Assembly: GCA_012518615.1 (NCBI GenBank)
Contig: JAAYRU010000039.1
Location: 1-56,307 of the forward strand
Origin: Christensenellaceae bacterium
GTDB lineage: Bacteria; Bacillota; Clostridia; Christensenellales; Aristaeellaceae
Length of the DNA: 56,307 nt
Reading direction: 5' to 3'
Shown here: piece by piece, positions 44,470 through 53,089 of the stretch
Position numbering within the stretch: position 1 is the first letter of the stretch
How the letters are laid out: every line of letters begins with the position of its first letter
Position numbers and translations under genes: made by a program
The notes under the pieces: model-generated
What the model saw: only the letters and a program-made list of their open reading frames with translations
The model's database searches: none
What the model was told of the DNA's origin: nothing

Positions 44470-45342
44470 ATGAAAACCGAAAAATATTTAGTTAAAGAAG
44501 GGCAAAGGGTTACTCTAAGTGATTATTCAACTGAGCGAGATATTGAACTTAACCGTGAGGATGTTGAGAATAAACTCATGCCCGAAAACATTCGTCATAT
44601 GGCAAATCTGCAGGAAAAACTCTATGCAGAAAACACTTCTTCGCTGCTAATAGTATTTCAGGCTATGGACGCTGCGGGCAAGGATAGCGCTATAAAGCAT
44701 GTTATGAAAGGTTTCAACCCGCAGGGCGTACATGTTGCCTCATTTAAAGTACCCTCAAGTGAAGAAAATGACCATGACTACCTTTGGAGAATACATAGAC
44801 AGATACCAAGGAGGGGTGAAATAGGCATATTTAACCGCTCCCACTATGAGGATGTGCTTGTATCCAAGGTGCATAACCTTATATCTACTTCACAGCTGCC
44901 GCCGGAGCTTAAGACTGATGATATTTTTAATGTCAGGTATAGACAGATATGCGATTATGAACGATATTTGTTTGAAAACGGTACAGTTATTGTAAAGTTC
45001 TTCCTGCATCTATCAAAAGATGAGCAGAGAGAAAGACTGCTTGAGCGCATAGAAAACCCCGATAAAAACTGGAAATTTTCAGCGTCGGATATACACGAGA
45101 GGCAATATTGGGATATGTACATGCAAGCGTATGAAACTATGCTTGAAAATACAAGCACTCAATTTGCGCCATGGTATATATTGCCTGCTGATAGCAAATG
45201 GTATACAAGATATTTAATTTCCGAAATACTACTTGAAAAGCTTACTGAAATGGATCCTCAATTCCCGGAGTTTCCTGAAGAAAAGCGTGGGGAAATGGAA
45301 AAGTGCAGGGAGCTACTGTTAAAAGAGATTAGCAAGGATTAA
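44470..45342 (+). CDS. Polyphosphate kinase 2 family enzyme
   Basis: The 290 residues have the PPK2 Walker A region FQAMDAAGKDSAIKHVM, the FNRSHYEDVLVSKVH Walker B/lid region and DKNWKFSASDIHERQYWDMY. PPK2 enzymes move phosphate between polyphosphate and nucleotides; this single-domain length fits the polyphosphate:ADP or AMP group, but the acceptor cannot be assigned. GGGGAGAA precedes the ATG. Its stop codon overlaps that of the convergent exonuclease gene. Confidence 0.9.
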   Translation: MKTEKYLVKEGQRVTLSDYSTERDIELNREDVENKLMPENIRHMANLQEKLYAENTSSLLIVFQAMDAAGKDSAIKHVMKGFNPQGVHVASFKVPSSEENDHDYLWRIHRQIPRRGEIGIFNRSHYEDVLVSKVHNLISTSQLPPELKTDDIFNVRYRQICDYERYLFENGTVIVKFFLHLSKDEQRERLLERIENPDKNWKFSASDIHERQYWDMYMQAYETMLENTSTQFAPWYILPADSKWYTRYLISEILLEKLTEMDPQFPEFPEEKRGEMEKCRELLLKEISKD

Positions 45343-46088
45343 AGGCTGATTTCAAGCCCAACAGGGCAATGGTCGCTGCCTAGAATATCATCGTATATAT
45401 AGGCATCATAGCCTGTGTTGCTTAAATCAGGAGATAATAGAAAATAATCAATACGCCAGCCAGTGTTATTTTTTCTAGCGTTACCTCTATAAGACCACCA
45501 CGAATATTTAACAGTATCAGGATATTGATATCTGAAGCTGTCTATATAGCCGGAATCTAAAAGTTCCGTCATTTTACCTCTCTCCTCATATGAGAAACCG
45601 GGGTTGCCTATATTGCTTTTTGCGTTCTTTAAGTCTATTTCCTCGTGGGCAACATTTAAATCCCCGCAGTAAATTGTAGGTTTGTCTTTTTTTAGTTTGG
45701 AGAGATAATCCCTCATATCGTCCTCAAATTCCATCCTGTAATTTATACGCTTGAGCCCTGGCTGTGCATTTGGAACATAACAATTAATAAGGTAAAAATC
45801 TTTATATTCAAGCAGTATTACTCTACCTTCATCGGTATGTTTATTGTTTATTCCGAAAACTATGTTTTCCGGCTCGTGTTTTGTAAAGATAGCTGTACCG
45901 GAGTATCCTTTGCGCTCTGCACTGTTATATATTGCATGATAGCCTTCAGGGGAAAAGTCTGCTTGACCTTCAAGCATTTTTATCTCTTGTAGACAGAAAA
46001 AATCTGCGTCCATTTCCTCGAAGACTTCTCTGAAGTTTTTACCTAATATAGCTCTAAAACCGTTTACATTCCAAGAAACAAATTTCAT
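45339..46088 (-). CDS. Exodeoxyribonuclease III / AP endonuclease
   Basis: The 249 residues begin MKFVSWNVNGFRAIL and carry the catalytic set CLQEIK (metal glutamate), CYVPNAQPG (tyrosine), GDLNVAHEEIDL and GSDHCPVGLE (Asp-His pair). The segment NNTGWRIDYFLLS precedes the last motif. It repairs abasic sites and removes 3' blocks. The start overlaps the stop of the MFS gene upstream on the same strand, so both are probably co-transcribed. Confidence 0.95.
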   Translation of the reverse strand: MKFVSWNVNGFRAILGKNFREVFEEMDADFFCLQEIKMLEGQADFSPEGYHAIYNSAERKGYSGTAIFTKHEPENIVFGINNKHTDEGRVILLEYKDFYLINCYVPNAQPGLKRINYRMEFEDDMRDYLSKLKKDKPTIYCGDLNVAHEEIDLKNAKSNIGNPGFSYEERGKMTELLDSGYIDSFRYQYPDTVKYSWWSYRGNARKNNTGWRIDYFLLSPDLSNTGYDAYIYDDILGSDHCPVGLEISL

Positions 46089-47350
46089 AGTATAATACCT
46101 TCTTTCTCATTAATTTTGTTCAGACGGATTGTGAATATACAACCCAGTAGTGCTATAATAGCGCTGAGGAATAAGGGCAATATCCTTGATATTTTGCTAA
46201 GCCAACCTCCAATTAAGCTAAAAGGCGCCGACACAAGCAAACTTACCATAAATGCAAAGCTAAGTTGCCTAGCTCTTTCCTCTTGCTCAATTGTAGCAGT
46301 TAGTATTGAGTTTGTCATAGGTATTATAATACTGAGTGCCAGCGCTTCCACAAAAGTACCTATGGTCAGCCCTAAAAATGAACCGGTTTTAAGCAAGCTA
46401 TACATTATGTTTACAGCCACATATGCAAAAAATGAGACGAACAGTGGGGATTTAAACTTAGATAAGCTTATATTCGGAAATATGAAAATTGTACTGAGCA
46501 GCATAACTATCAAGCGTACTGTGTTGAATATAGACAAGTTTTCATCAGCTATTTTAACATAATCAGTAACAAATAGCGGCCAGAAGCTATCATTTACGGT
46601 TTTTATTATAAGGTAGCAGGACATAAGTCCTATCGCGAGCAGAGTTCTTGGAGTTGTCAATAAATCTAAGAGGAGTTTTTTACTATTTAGTAAGCTTGAT
46701 ATTACTCCCTTTCCTTTTGAGGCTTCCATACGCCGCTTTGCGACATCGGTATCGTATGTACCAAGATAAAGCACAAGGTTTTTGATTATCATAAGTACCA
46801 TGGCGACGAAATACATTGTACGCATAGTAGGAACAAGGCTATACTTTTGTACGAATATATATGCCAAGGGAGAAACAAAGCCCGCCAGTAATGTTGCTAG
46901 GTTCATAAGACCATACATATGCGAAAGGCGTTTCATATCCGCATCTTCAACAATTAGCAGGGAAAAACTTACATTGCTAATTCGCCACATTCCGTTAAGT
47001 AGCGCTGCAACTACAAACGCTGGAAAACCTTGAGCAGTTGCCCAAAGGAAATAAGGTATTACCCAAGCGAATATATCAAACACAAACAAGCTTTTGCGTC
47101 TACCCATTTTATCTGCTAGCACGCCGCCAAAAAGTGATGATACCATCTGAGAAAGCAGTGTGAGCATGGCGACAAAACCTATTTGAACAGGGGATAGACC
47201 AAGTGAAGACATATATATCGATACGAAAGGTGTATATAGATTAAAGGGTATTCCATATAGAGGTTCAGTAAATATTGCAACTCTCTGGTTACCTCTTATT
47301 GTAAGCAATGTGTCTATTAAAGGATTTTTAGAGCGTATTTTCTTTTTCAA
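46085..47350 (-). CDS. MFS transporter
   Basis: The 421 residues form 12 hydrophobic segments. The loop 2-3 motif GGVLADKMGRRK is the standard MFS signature A, and a long charged central loop (DTDVAKRRMEASKGKG) separates the halves. The C-terminus is cytosolic. The substrate cannot be told; the gene neighbours do not help. Confidence 0.85.
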   Translation of the reverse strand: MKKKIRSKNPLIDTLLTIRGNQRVAIFTEPLYGIPFNLYTPFVSIYMSSLGLSPVQIGFVAMLTLLSQMVSSLFGGVLADKMGRRKSLFVFDIFAWVIPYFLWATAQGFPAFVVAALLNGMWRISNVSFSLLIVEDADMKRLSHMYGLMNLATLLAGFVSPLAYIFVQKYSLVPTMRTMYFVAMVLMIIKNLVLYLGTYDTDVAKRRMEASKGKGVISSLLNSKKLLLDLLTTPRTLLAIGLMSCYLIIKTVNDSFWPLFVTDYVKIADENLSIFNTVRLIVMLLSTIFIFPNISLSKFKSPLFVSFFAYVAVNIMYSLLKTGSFLGLTIGTFVEALALSIIIPMTNSILTATIEQEERARQLSFAFMVSLLVSAPFSLIGGWLSKISRILPLFLSAIIALLGCIFTIRLNKINEKEGIIL

Positions 47351-47362
47351 TTAAACTCCTCC

Positions 47363-48124
47363 TTAAGCTAAATCGTGTATAGTCTTAAATGCTAGTAGGC
47401 ATAGGACAAATATTATTATTACTCTTATAAAGCGCTCTCCTTTTTTTATTGCCAAATTAGCGCCCAACCAATTGCCCATGATGCCAAATAAAGCGGCAGG
47501 TACTGCCAGACTATATACTACCCTACTTTGTAACATAAGGCTAATTAGAGCGCCCACATTGCTTCCAAGGTTTACAAGACGGGCGGAGCCTGCAGCTAAT
47601 AGCGCGCTAAATCCCATTACATTGCTAAAAAGAAGCTGTAAAACCGTTCCGGTTCCAGGACCTATAAGACCATCATATACCCCCGAACACAGACCTATAA
47701 TTACGGCAAGTACAATATTGAGCTTATTGTTTTTGACGTTTTTAACTTCTTTTTTGCGCTTATCTTTTGACAAAATAAGAAGCGCCATAAGAGGTAAAAC
47801 GATAAGAATTATTATGCTTATAGTTTTTTCTGGGATTATTTTAAAAAGTTCTGCACCAAAAAAGCTTCCAACAAAAGACGCGCCAAGTGCGATAGTTGCA
47901 ATACTCCAATTTATCTGTTTATTCTTTGCGTATTTGAGCGTCGCTGTGAAAGTACCCGCAAAAGCGCTAAGTTTATTGCTCCCTGCTGCATATGCGGGAG
48001 ATAGTCCCACTAAATAATAAGCAGGTAAAGAAATAAGACCGCCACCACCGGCGGCTGAGTCTATAAAACCTGCTAGAAAAACAAGGCAAAAGACCAGTAC
48101 ATTGGATGCAAAACTTAATTCCAC
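47363..48124 (-). CDS. TSUP (TauE/SafE) family permease
   Basis: The preferred start is GTG 48124 (VELSFASNVL), eight bases after GAGGAG; a longer frame to 48196 has no such site. The protein of about 253 residues has eight hydrophobic segments and two repeats of the family motif: AGFIDSAAGGGGLISLPAYYLVGL and CSGVYDGLIGPGTGTVLQLLF. TSUP proteins export or import sulfur-containing organic anions. It is divergent from the pst operon, and no link to phosphate is evident. Confidence 0.85.
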   Translation of the reverse strand: MELSFASNVLVFCLVFLAGFIDSAAGGGGLISLPAYYLVGLSPAYAAGSNKLSAFAGTFTATLKYAKNKQINWSIATIALGASFVGSFFGAELFKIIPEKTISIIILIVLPLMALLILSKDKRKKEVKNVKNNKLNIVLAVIIGLCSGVYDGLIGPGTGTVLQLLFSNVMGFSALLAAGSARLVNLGSNVGALISLMLQSRVVYSLAVPAALFGIMGNWLGANLAIKKGERFIRVIIIFVLCLLAFKTIHDLA

Positions 48125-48212
48125 ACAAAGTCTCCTCAAGTAAAGTATTGCAATGATAACATAAGCATTTGATGAAAACAATCCCTTAATATACAAAATT
48201 AATACTCATGAC

Positions 48213-48266
48213 TTTACACAAATTTTACAATAAACGAGTCTACTTTTTACATTTGTAGCTTATATT
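48213..48266 (+). promoter_or_regulatory. Pho box and promoter of the pst-pho operon
   Basis: Three identical TTTACA hexamers stand at 48213-48218, 48224-48229 and 48246-48251, that is at 0, 11 and 33 bases, all on the same helical face. This matches the 11-base phased TT(A/T/C)ACA repeats bound by PhoP/PhoB-type regulators in Firmicutes. A -10 like TATATT is at 48261-48266 and no good -35 exists, as expected for activated promoters. The operon encodes its own PhoB/PhoR, so autoregulation under phosphate limitation is likely. Confidence 0.75.
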
Positions 48267-48296
48267 AGCTATGTACCAAATAAGGAGGTAATTTTA

Positions 48297-49148
48297 ATGA
48301 AGAAACATGTTGCTCTAATCATGGCGATGATCATGATGCTAACCGTAGGCTTGGGCCTCGCATTCAATGCTGACAGTGAAATAGTTGTTGTTTCACGCGA
48401 AGAAGGCAGCGGAACCCGTGGCGCTTTTGTAGAAATCACAGGCGTAGAAGTTGACAAAGTTGACAATACCACACTGGATGCAGAAATCCAGAACGCAACT
48501 TCACAGGTACTGGTATCTGTAGCAGGTAACGAAGTAGCTATAGGTTATATATCTTTGGCTGCACTCAACGAAACTGTTAAAGCTCTTAAAGTAGATGGTT
48601 TTGAAGCGAATAGCGAGAATATCATTGCAGGCGACTATCCCGTTGCTCGTCCTTTCAATGTAGTTACCAAAGCTGATGCAGATCTTAGCGAAGCAGCTGC
48701 TGATTTCCTTGCTTTCATACTAAGCAAAGAAGGTCAGGCTGTTATCACCGAAAACGATGCTATCGCAGTTGATGCCGATGCGCCCGCATATGAAGCAAAA
48801 GATGTTGAAGGCAAAGTTGTTGTCGGCGGTTCCACCTCTGTTGAACCCGTCATGGGCAAACTTGCAGAAGCATACAAAGCGCTTAACCCCAAAGTAGAAA
48901 TCGAAATCCAGGGTGGCGGCTCCAGCACTGGCGTAAACCAGGCACTTGAAGGCACATTTGATATCGGTATGGCTTCCCGCAATCTGAAGGATTCTGAAGT
49001 TGAGAAGGGCGCTAAGAATACTGTTATAGCCATGGATGGCATTGCTGTAATAGTAAACCCTGAAAATACTATCGAAGATGTGAGCCTCGAGCAGCTCCGC
49101 CAGATCTTCACAGGCGAAGTAAAAACCTGGGCAGAACTAGGCAAATAA
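48297..49148 (+). CDS. pstS: Phosphate ABC transporter substrate-binding protein PstS, circularly permuted order
   Basis: The 283 residues have a signal peptide (about 1-22) and no lipobox cysteine. The mature protein starts with what is normally the C-terminal half: REEGSGTRGAF (34-44), IGYISL, GDYPVARPF and SKEGQAVI (143-150). Only then comes the usual N-terminal half: GGSTSVEPVMGKLAEAY (from 177), QGGGSSTG (205-212), GMASRNLK, MDGIAVIVNPEN and IFTGEVKTW near the end. All phosphate-loop motifs are present, so function is plausible with the two halves swapped. AAGGAGG lies nine bases before the ATG. It is the first gene of the operon. Confidence 0.88.
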   Translation: MKKHVALIMAMIMMLTVGLGLAFNADSEIVVVSREEGSGTRGAFVEITGVEVDKVDNTTLDAEIQNATSQVLVSVAGNEVAIGYISLAALNETVKALKVDGFEANSENIIAGDYPVARPFNVVTKADADLSEAAADFLAFILSKEGQAVITENDAIAVDADAPAYEAKDVEGKVVVGGSTSVEPVMGKLAEAYKALNPKVEIEIQGGGSSTGVNQALEGTFDIGMASRNLKDSEVEKGAKNTVIAMDGIAVIVNPENTIEDVSLEQLRQIFTGEVKTWAELGK

Positions 49149-49152
49149 TCTT

Positions 49153-50022
49153 ATGAAAAACGATCGGAAGTATCTTTCCGAAAACATCATGCGGGGGATA
49201 TTCTTATTCTCCGCATGTGTTTGTATTATTGCGGTTGCGATGATATGTATATTTCTCTTCGCAAATGGCATACCTTTTTTCCGTAAATTTAGCCTTTGGA
49301 GCTTTTTAACCGGACAACAATGGTCGCCACTGAGGGAAATATTCGGCATAATGCCAATGATTATTGGCTCTTTCTATATAACCATCGGTGCAGTGTTGCT
49401 CGCCTCGCCTATCGGTATATTGACCGCAGTTTTTATGACTTATTTTTCTAACGAGGGTATAAACCGTTTTATGAAGCCCTCTGTTGCTTTGCTTGCTGGC
49501 ATTCCCTCAGTTGTGTATGGTTTCTTTGGTATGATGCTGCTAGTGCCTCTCACCAAAGATTTACTTAACCTTTCATCAGGAAAATGCGTGCTGGTAGCAT
49601 CTGTACTGCTTGCGATTATGGTATTGCCTACTATAATACAGACTTCTGCCGCTGCTCTCAGTGCAGTACCTTCAAATTACTATGAAGGTAGTCTTGCCCT
49701 TGGCGCAACTCACGAATACTCCGTACTACATGTTATGATTCCAGCTGCCCGTCCTGGTATCTTGTCAGGTGTTGTGCTTGGCATAGGAAGGGCAATAGGT
49801 GAAACAACCGCAGTTATTATGGTCGCTGGTAACCAAGCGCGTATGCCGCAAGGTATTACAAAGGGTATCCGTACGCTTACTGTAAACATTATGATGGAAA
49901 TGGGTTATGCTGCTGACGTGCATAGGGATTCGCTTATAGCTACTGGTGTTGTACTATTTGTTATAGTACTTTGTATTAACTCAATATTCTCTTATATAAA
50001 CAGAAGGCGGGTGATTCAGTAG
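49153..50022 (+). CDS. pstC: Phosphate ABC transporter permease PstC
   Basis: The 289 residues contain six TM helices and the binding-protein-dependent permease loop ([29 protein letters not shown]). The early LTGQQWSP motif is typical of PstC. The ATG is four bases after the pstS stop and has no strong ribosome site, so it is probably translated by coupling. It forms the phosphate channel with PstA. Confidence 0.93.
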   Translation: MKNDRKYLSENIMRGIFLFSACVCIIAVAMICIFLFANGIPFFRKFSLWSFLTGQQWSPLREIFGIMPMIIGSFYITIGAVLLASPIGILTAVFMTYFSNEGINRFMKPSVALLAGIPSVVYGFFGMMLLVPLTKDLLNLSSGKCVLVASVLLAIMVLPTIIQTSAAALSAVPSNYYEGSLALGATHEYSVLHVMIPAARPGILSGVVLGIGRAIGETTAVIMVAGNQARMPQGITKGIRTLTVNIMMEMGYAADVHRDSLIATGVVLFVIVLCINSIFSYINRRRVIQ

Positions 50023-50921
50023 TGAAAAGTATTGATAAAAGCAATTCCATAAGAAAGGGATCAGCACCGCCTCATACTGGCAGCATAGCTTTTAAATTTG
50101 TTACATACCTATGTGCAGCCCTTACTATATTTGCTTTAGCGTCTATAGTGATATATATATTTGTTCAGGGTATACCTAATTTCTTCTTCTATGATGAAAG
50201 TGGGGCTTTACACTTCAAATCCAGTCTTTTTGACCTTAAATATACCACTGATAATGTTTCAATGTTCCATGCAATACTTAATACCGTATACATGACAGCT
50301 CTTGCGCTCTTGATATCTGTGCCGCTTGGGGTATTTGGAGGCATTTATCTAGCTGAATACGCAAAGCCGGATTCTAAACTGGTTAAAGTTGTGCGTGTTA
50401 CATCTGAAACGCTTGCAGGGCTTCCCTCTATAATATACGGATTGTTTGGTATGTTGTTCTTCGTAAACGCAATTGGCTGGGGGTTTTCACTGCTTGCTGG
50501 TGCTTTTACGCTTGCAATTATGGTATTACCTGTAATACTGCGCCAGACTGAAGAATCATTGCTTTCAGTACCTCGCAGCTATCGTGAAGGCAGTTTGGCG
50601 CTTGGCGCAGGCAAACTTCGCACTACAATGCGTATAGTTTTGCCCGTTGCAACGCCCGGTATCTTAGCGGCAGTTCTGCTATCAATAGGTAGGATAGTCG
50701 GTGAAACTGCGGCTTTGATTTACACCTCAGGCATAGTTGCCAAGGTATGCGTTTCACCGCTCGATTCAGGAAGAACCCTTGCAGTACATCTTTATCAGCT
50801 CCAGCAGGAAGGTCTGCATCTTGGAGAAGCTTTTGCAGTTGCGGTTGTATTACTTATTGTTGTGGTAATAATGAATGCCGTTTCAAGCAAAGCTGCTAAA
50901 AAACTTTCAAGTAAAGGATAA
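50022..50921 (+). CDS. pstA: Phosphate ABC transporter permease PstA
   Basis: The 299 residues start at GTG 50022, which overlaps the last base of the pstC TAG. The protein has an N-terminal helix after a polar tail, the permease loop [29 protein letters not shown], and the PstA-like segment [21 protein letters not shown] near the end. It pairs with PstC and PstB. Confidence 0.93.
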   Translation: MKSIDKSNSIRKGSAPPHTGSIAFKFVTYLCAALTIFALASIVIYIFVQGIPNFFFYDESGALHFKSSLFDLKYTTDNVSMFHAILNTVYMTALALLISVPLGVFGGIYLAEYAKPDSKLVKVVRVTSETLAGLPSIIYGLFGMLFFVNAIGWGFSLLAGAFTLAIMVLPVILRQTEESLLSVPRSYREGSLALGAGKLRTTMRIVLPVATPGILAAVLLSIGRIVGETAALIYTSGIVAKVCVSPLDSGRTLAVHLYQLQQEGLHLGEAFAVAVVLLIVVVIMNAVSSKAAKKLSSKG

Positions 50922-50925
50922 TAAT

Positions 50926-51747
50926 ATGAACGATAGTATGTTAAAAGAAAAAGGTAGTGTTGCTGCTGAAGCTTTTCATGTTGAAAGTTCTCAAAATGTT
51001 AAGTTTCGAATAAGCAATATGGACTTACACTACGGTACTTTCCATGCGCTCAAGAACATAAACATGGAAGTGCCGGAACAAATGGTTACAGCTTTCATAG
51101 GTCCCTCAGGTTGCGGAAAATCAACGCTTCTTAAGTCATTAAACCGTATGAATGACCTTATACCTGAATGTAAAATAACAGGCGAAATATTGCTTGATGG
51201 TCAAAATATCTACGACCCTTCAACAGATGTAAATCTTCTTCGTAAGCGTGTTGGTATGGTATTCCAAAAGCCCAATCCATTCCCGATGTCAATATATGAT
51301 AATATAGCTTATGGACCGCGTACACATGGAATACGCAGCCGCGCGAAGCTTGATGAAATTGTTGAAAAATCCCTCACTGATGCTGCACTTTTTGAGGAAG
51401 TTAAGGATGACCTTAATAAAAGCGCGATGTCCATATCCGGTGGTCAGCAGCAGAGGCTGTGTATAGCCCGCTGTTTAGCCGTAGAGCCGGATGTAATACT
51501 TATGGACGAACCCACGAGCGCACTTGACCCTATATCAACTTCTCGTATAGAGGATCTTGTGTTGGACCTCAAAAAGCAGTATACTATTATTATCGTAACG
51601 CATAATATGCAGCAGGCAACACGCATATCTGACATTACAGCGTTCTTCCTGCTTGGCGATATGATAGAAATGGCGCCTACCGCCAATTTATTTGCGAATC
51701 CAAAGGATAGACGCACAGAAAATTATATTACAGGGAGGTTCGGTTGA
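50926..51747 (+). CDS. pstB: Phosphate ABC transporter ATPase PstB
   Basis: The preferred ATG is 50926 ([10 protein letters not shown]), after AAAGG and four bases past the pstA stop; an upstream start at 50875 would lie inside pstA. The 273 residues carry Walker [10 protein letters not shown], the PstB-specific [23 protein letters not shown], signature [15 protein letters not shown] and Walker [14 protein letters not shown]. It powers phosphate import and, with PhoU, signals to PhoR. The N-terminal 20 residues are longer than usual. Confidence 0.95.
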   Translation: MNDSMLKEKGSVAAEAFHVESSQNVKFRISNMDLHYGTFHALKNINMEVPEQMVTAFIGPSGCGKSTLLKSLNRMNDLIPECKITGEILLDGQNIYDPSTDVNLLRKRVGMVFQKPNPFPMSIYDNIAYGPRTHGIRSRAKLDEIVEKSLTDAALFEEVKDDLNKSAMSISGGQQQRLCIARCLAVEPDVILMDEPTSALDPISTSRIEDLVLDLKKQYTIIIVTHNMQQATRISDITAFFLLGDMIEMAPTANLFANPKDRRTENYITGRFG

Positions 51748-52400
51748 TGCGTACATATTTTGACGATCAATTAAATCAACTTAACCGCGAGATGATTCAA
51801 ATGGGAAGCATGATTGAACAGGCTATTGAGCGTGTATGCGATGTGCTTCGTACTCATGATGTTGAAGCGGCAAAAGCGATAGTTCGAGGAGATTCCGAAA
51901 TAGACCGTAAAGAGAGGGATATTGAAGCTCTATGTCTTAGGCTTATACTTATGCAGCAGCCTGTTGCTTCAGATTTGCGCATGGTTTCATCAGCGCTTAA
52001 AATGATAACTGATATGGAGCGCATAGGGGATCAGGCTAGTGATATAGCTGAAATAGTATCTATGCCTATAGAAGGGGAAATCGTGGAAAAACCCGCTCAC
52101 CTTTTAACAATGGGCGAATCAGCAGCGCAAATGGTACACAAGGCTGTTGATGCCTATGTAAGCCGTGATGTGTTGCTTGCTCAAGAAGTAATTGAGTCAG
52201 ACGATATTGTTGACGATTTGTTCGTTCAGGTTAAAGAGGAAATTCAGGAGCAGATACGCACAAGTGATGACCCCGGTATGCAACTGCTTGATACCCTTAT
52301 GATAGCAAAGTATTTTGAAAGAATAGCGGATCATGCAGTAAACATTGCTGAATGGGTTGAATATGCTGTTAGTGGCATCTATAAGGGTGAGGCCCTTTGA
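51747..52400 (+). CDS. phoU: Phosphate signalling regulator PhoU
   Basis: The ATG at 51747 overlaps the pstB stop (TGATG) and has CAGGGAGG ahead; the TTG at 51744 is less likely. The 217 residues form two three-helix PhoU repeats with the metal-cluster motifs EIDRKERDIE, MITDMERIGDQASDIAE and YFERIADHAVNIAEWV. PhoU links PstSCAB occupancy to PhoR and lowers Pho activity when phosphate is plentiful. Confidence 0.95.
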   Translation: MRTYFDDQLNQLNREMIQMGSMIEQAIERVCDVLRTHDVEAAKAIVRGDSEIDRKERDIEALCLRLILMQQPVASDLRMVSSALKMITDMERIGDQASDIAEIVSMPIEGEIVEKPAHLLTMGESAAQMVHKAVDAYVSRDVLLAQEVIESDDIVDDLFVQVKEEIQEQIRTSDDPGMQLLDTLMIAKYFERIADHAVNIAEWVEYAVSGIYKGEAL

Positions 52401-53089
52401 TCATCTACACAGTTGAAGATGATAAGAGCATAAGAGACCTTATAATATACGCGCTTAAACAATCGGGTTATGAGGTTAAAGGCTTTGCGGAGGCAGAATC
52501 TTTCAAAAAAGCCCTTAAAAAGCACATGCCTGATTTGGTTTTGCTTGACCAAATGTTGCCCGGAACAGATGGTGAAACACTGCTAAAGGAGATGCGCTCT
52601 GACCCTGATACTGAGTTTCTGCCTGTAATAATGGTTACAGCAAAAGGGGAAGAGATGGATAAAGTTAGAGCGCTAGATTATGGCGCAGATGATTATATTG
52701 TAAAACCCTTTGGCATAATGGAACTAATAAGCCGAGTTAGGGCAGTTCTAAGACGGGCTGAACCTACTCCAAAGCCACGCAAATTAAGCTATGGCGGTAT
52801 AGAGATGGACTATGACCGCCATAGCGCTACTTCTGACGGCGAAGAGATGGTCTTAACCAATAAGGAATTTGAACTCCTTAGATGTATGATTTCCACCCCT
52901 GAAATCGTCTATACTAGGGATAAGTTACTTGATGTTGTTTGGGGCGTTACTTACTATGGCGATTCAAGAACTGTCGACGCACATGTTAGATCTTTACGCC
53001 AGAAACTAGGTAAAAACGCCTACCTAATCGAAACAGTTCGAGGGGTTGGTTATAAAATAGGCGCTGTTAAAAGGGAAGCTAAAAAATGA
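52397..53089 (+). CDS. phoB: Response regulator PhoB/PhoP (OmpR family)
   Basis: The start is TTG 52397 (MIIYTVEDDK), overlapping the phoU stop and preceded by GGTGAGG. The receiver has D10-like acidic residues in EDD, the phosphorylation site D51 in LLDQMLPG, T in VTAKGE and K in DYIVKPFG. The C-terminal winged helix includes LTNKEFELL, VWGVTYYGDSRTVDAHVRSLRQKL and ETVRGVGYKIG. It should bind the TTTACA repeats before pstS when phosphorylated by PhoR. Confidence 0.93.
   Translation: MIIYTVEDDKSIRDLIIYALKQSGYEVKGFAEAESFKKALKKHMPDLVLLDQMLPGTDGETLLKEMRSDPDTEFLPVIMVTAKGEEMDKVRALDYGADDYIVKPFGIMELISRVRAVLRRAEPTPKPRKLSYGGIEMDYDRHSATSDGEEMVLTNKEFELLRCMISTPEIVYTRDKLLDVVWGVTYYGDSRTVDAHVRSLRQKLGKNAYLIETVRGVGYKIGAVKREAKK

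Noticed and set aside
47472-48017. Plus-strand ORF of 181 codons
   Set aside because: It is antisense to the TSUP permease gene, whose protein is clearly of a known family, and it has no ribosome site or recognisable product.
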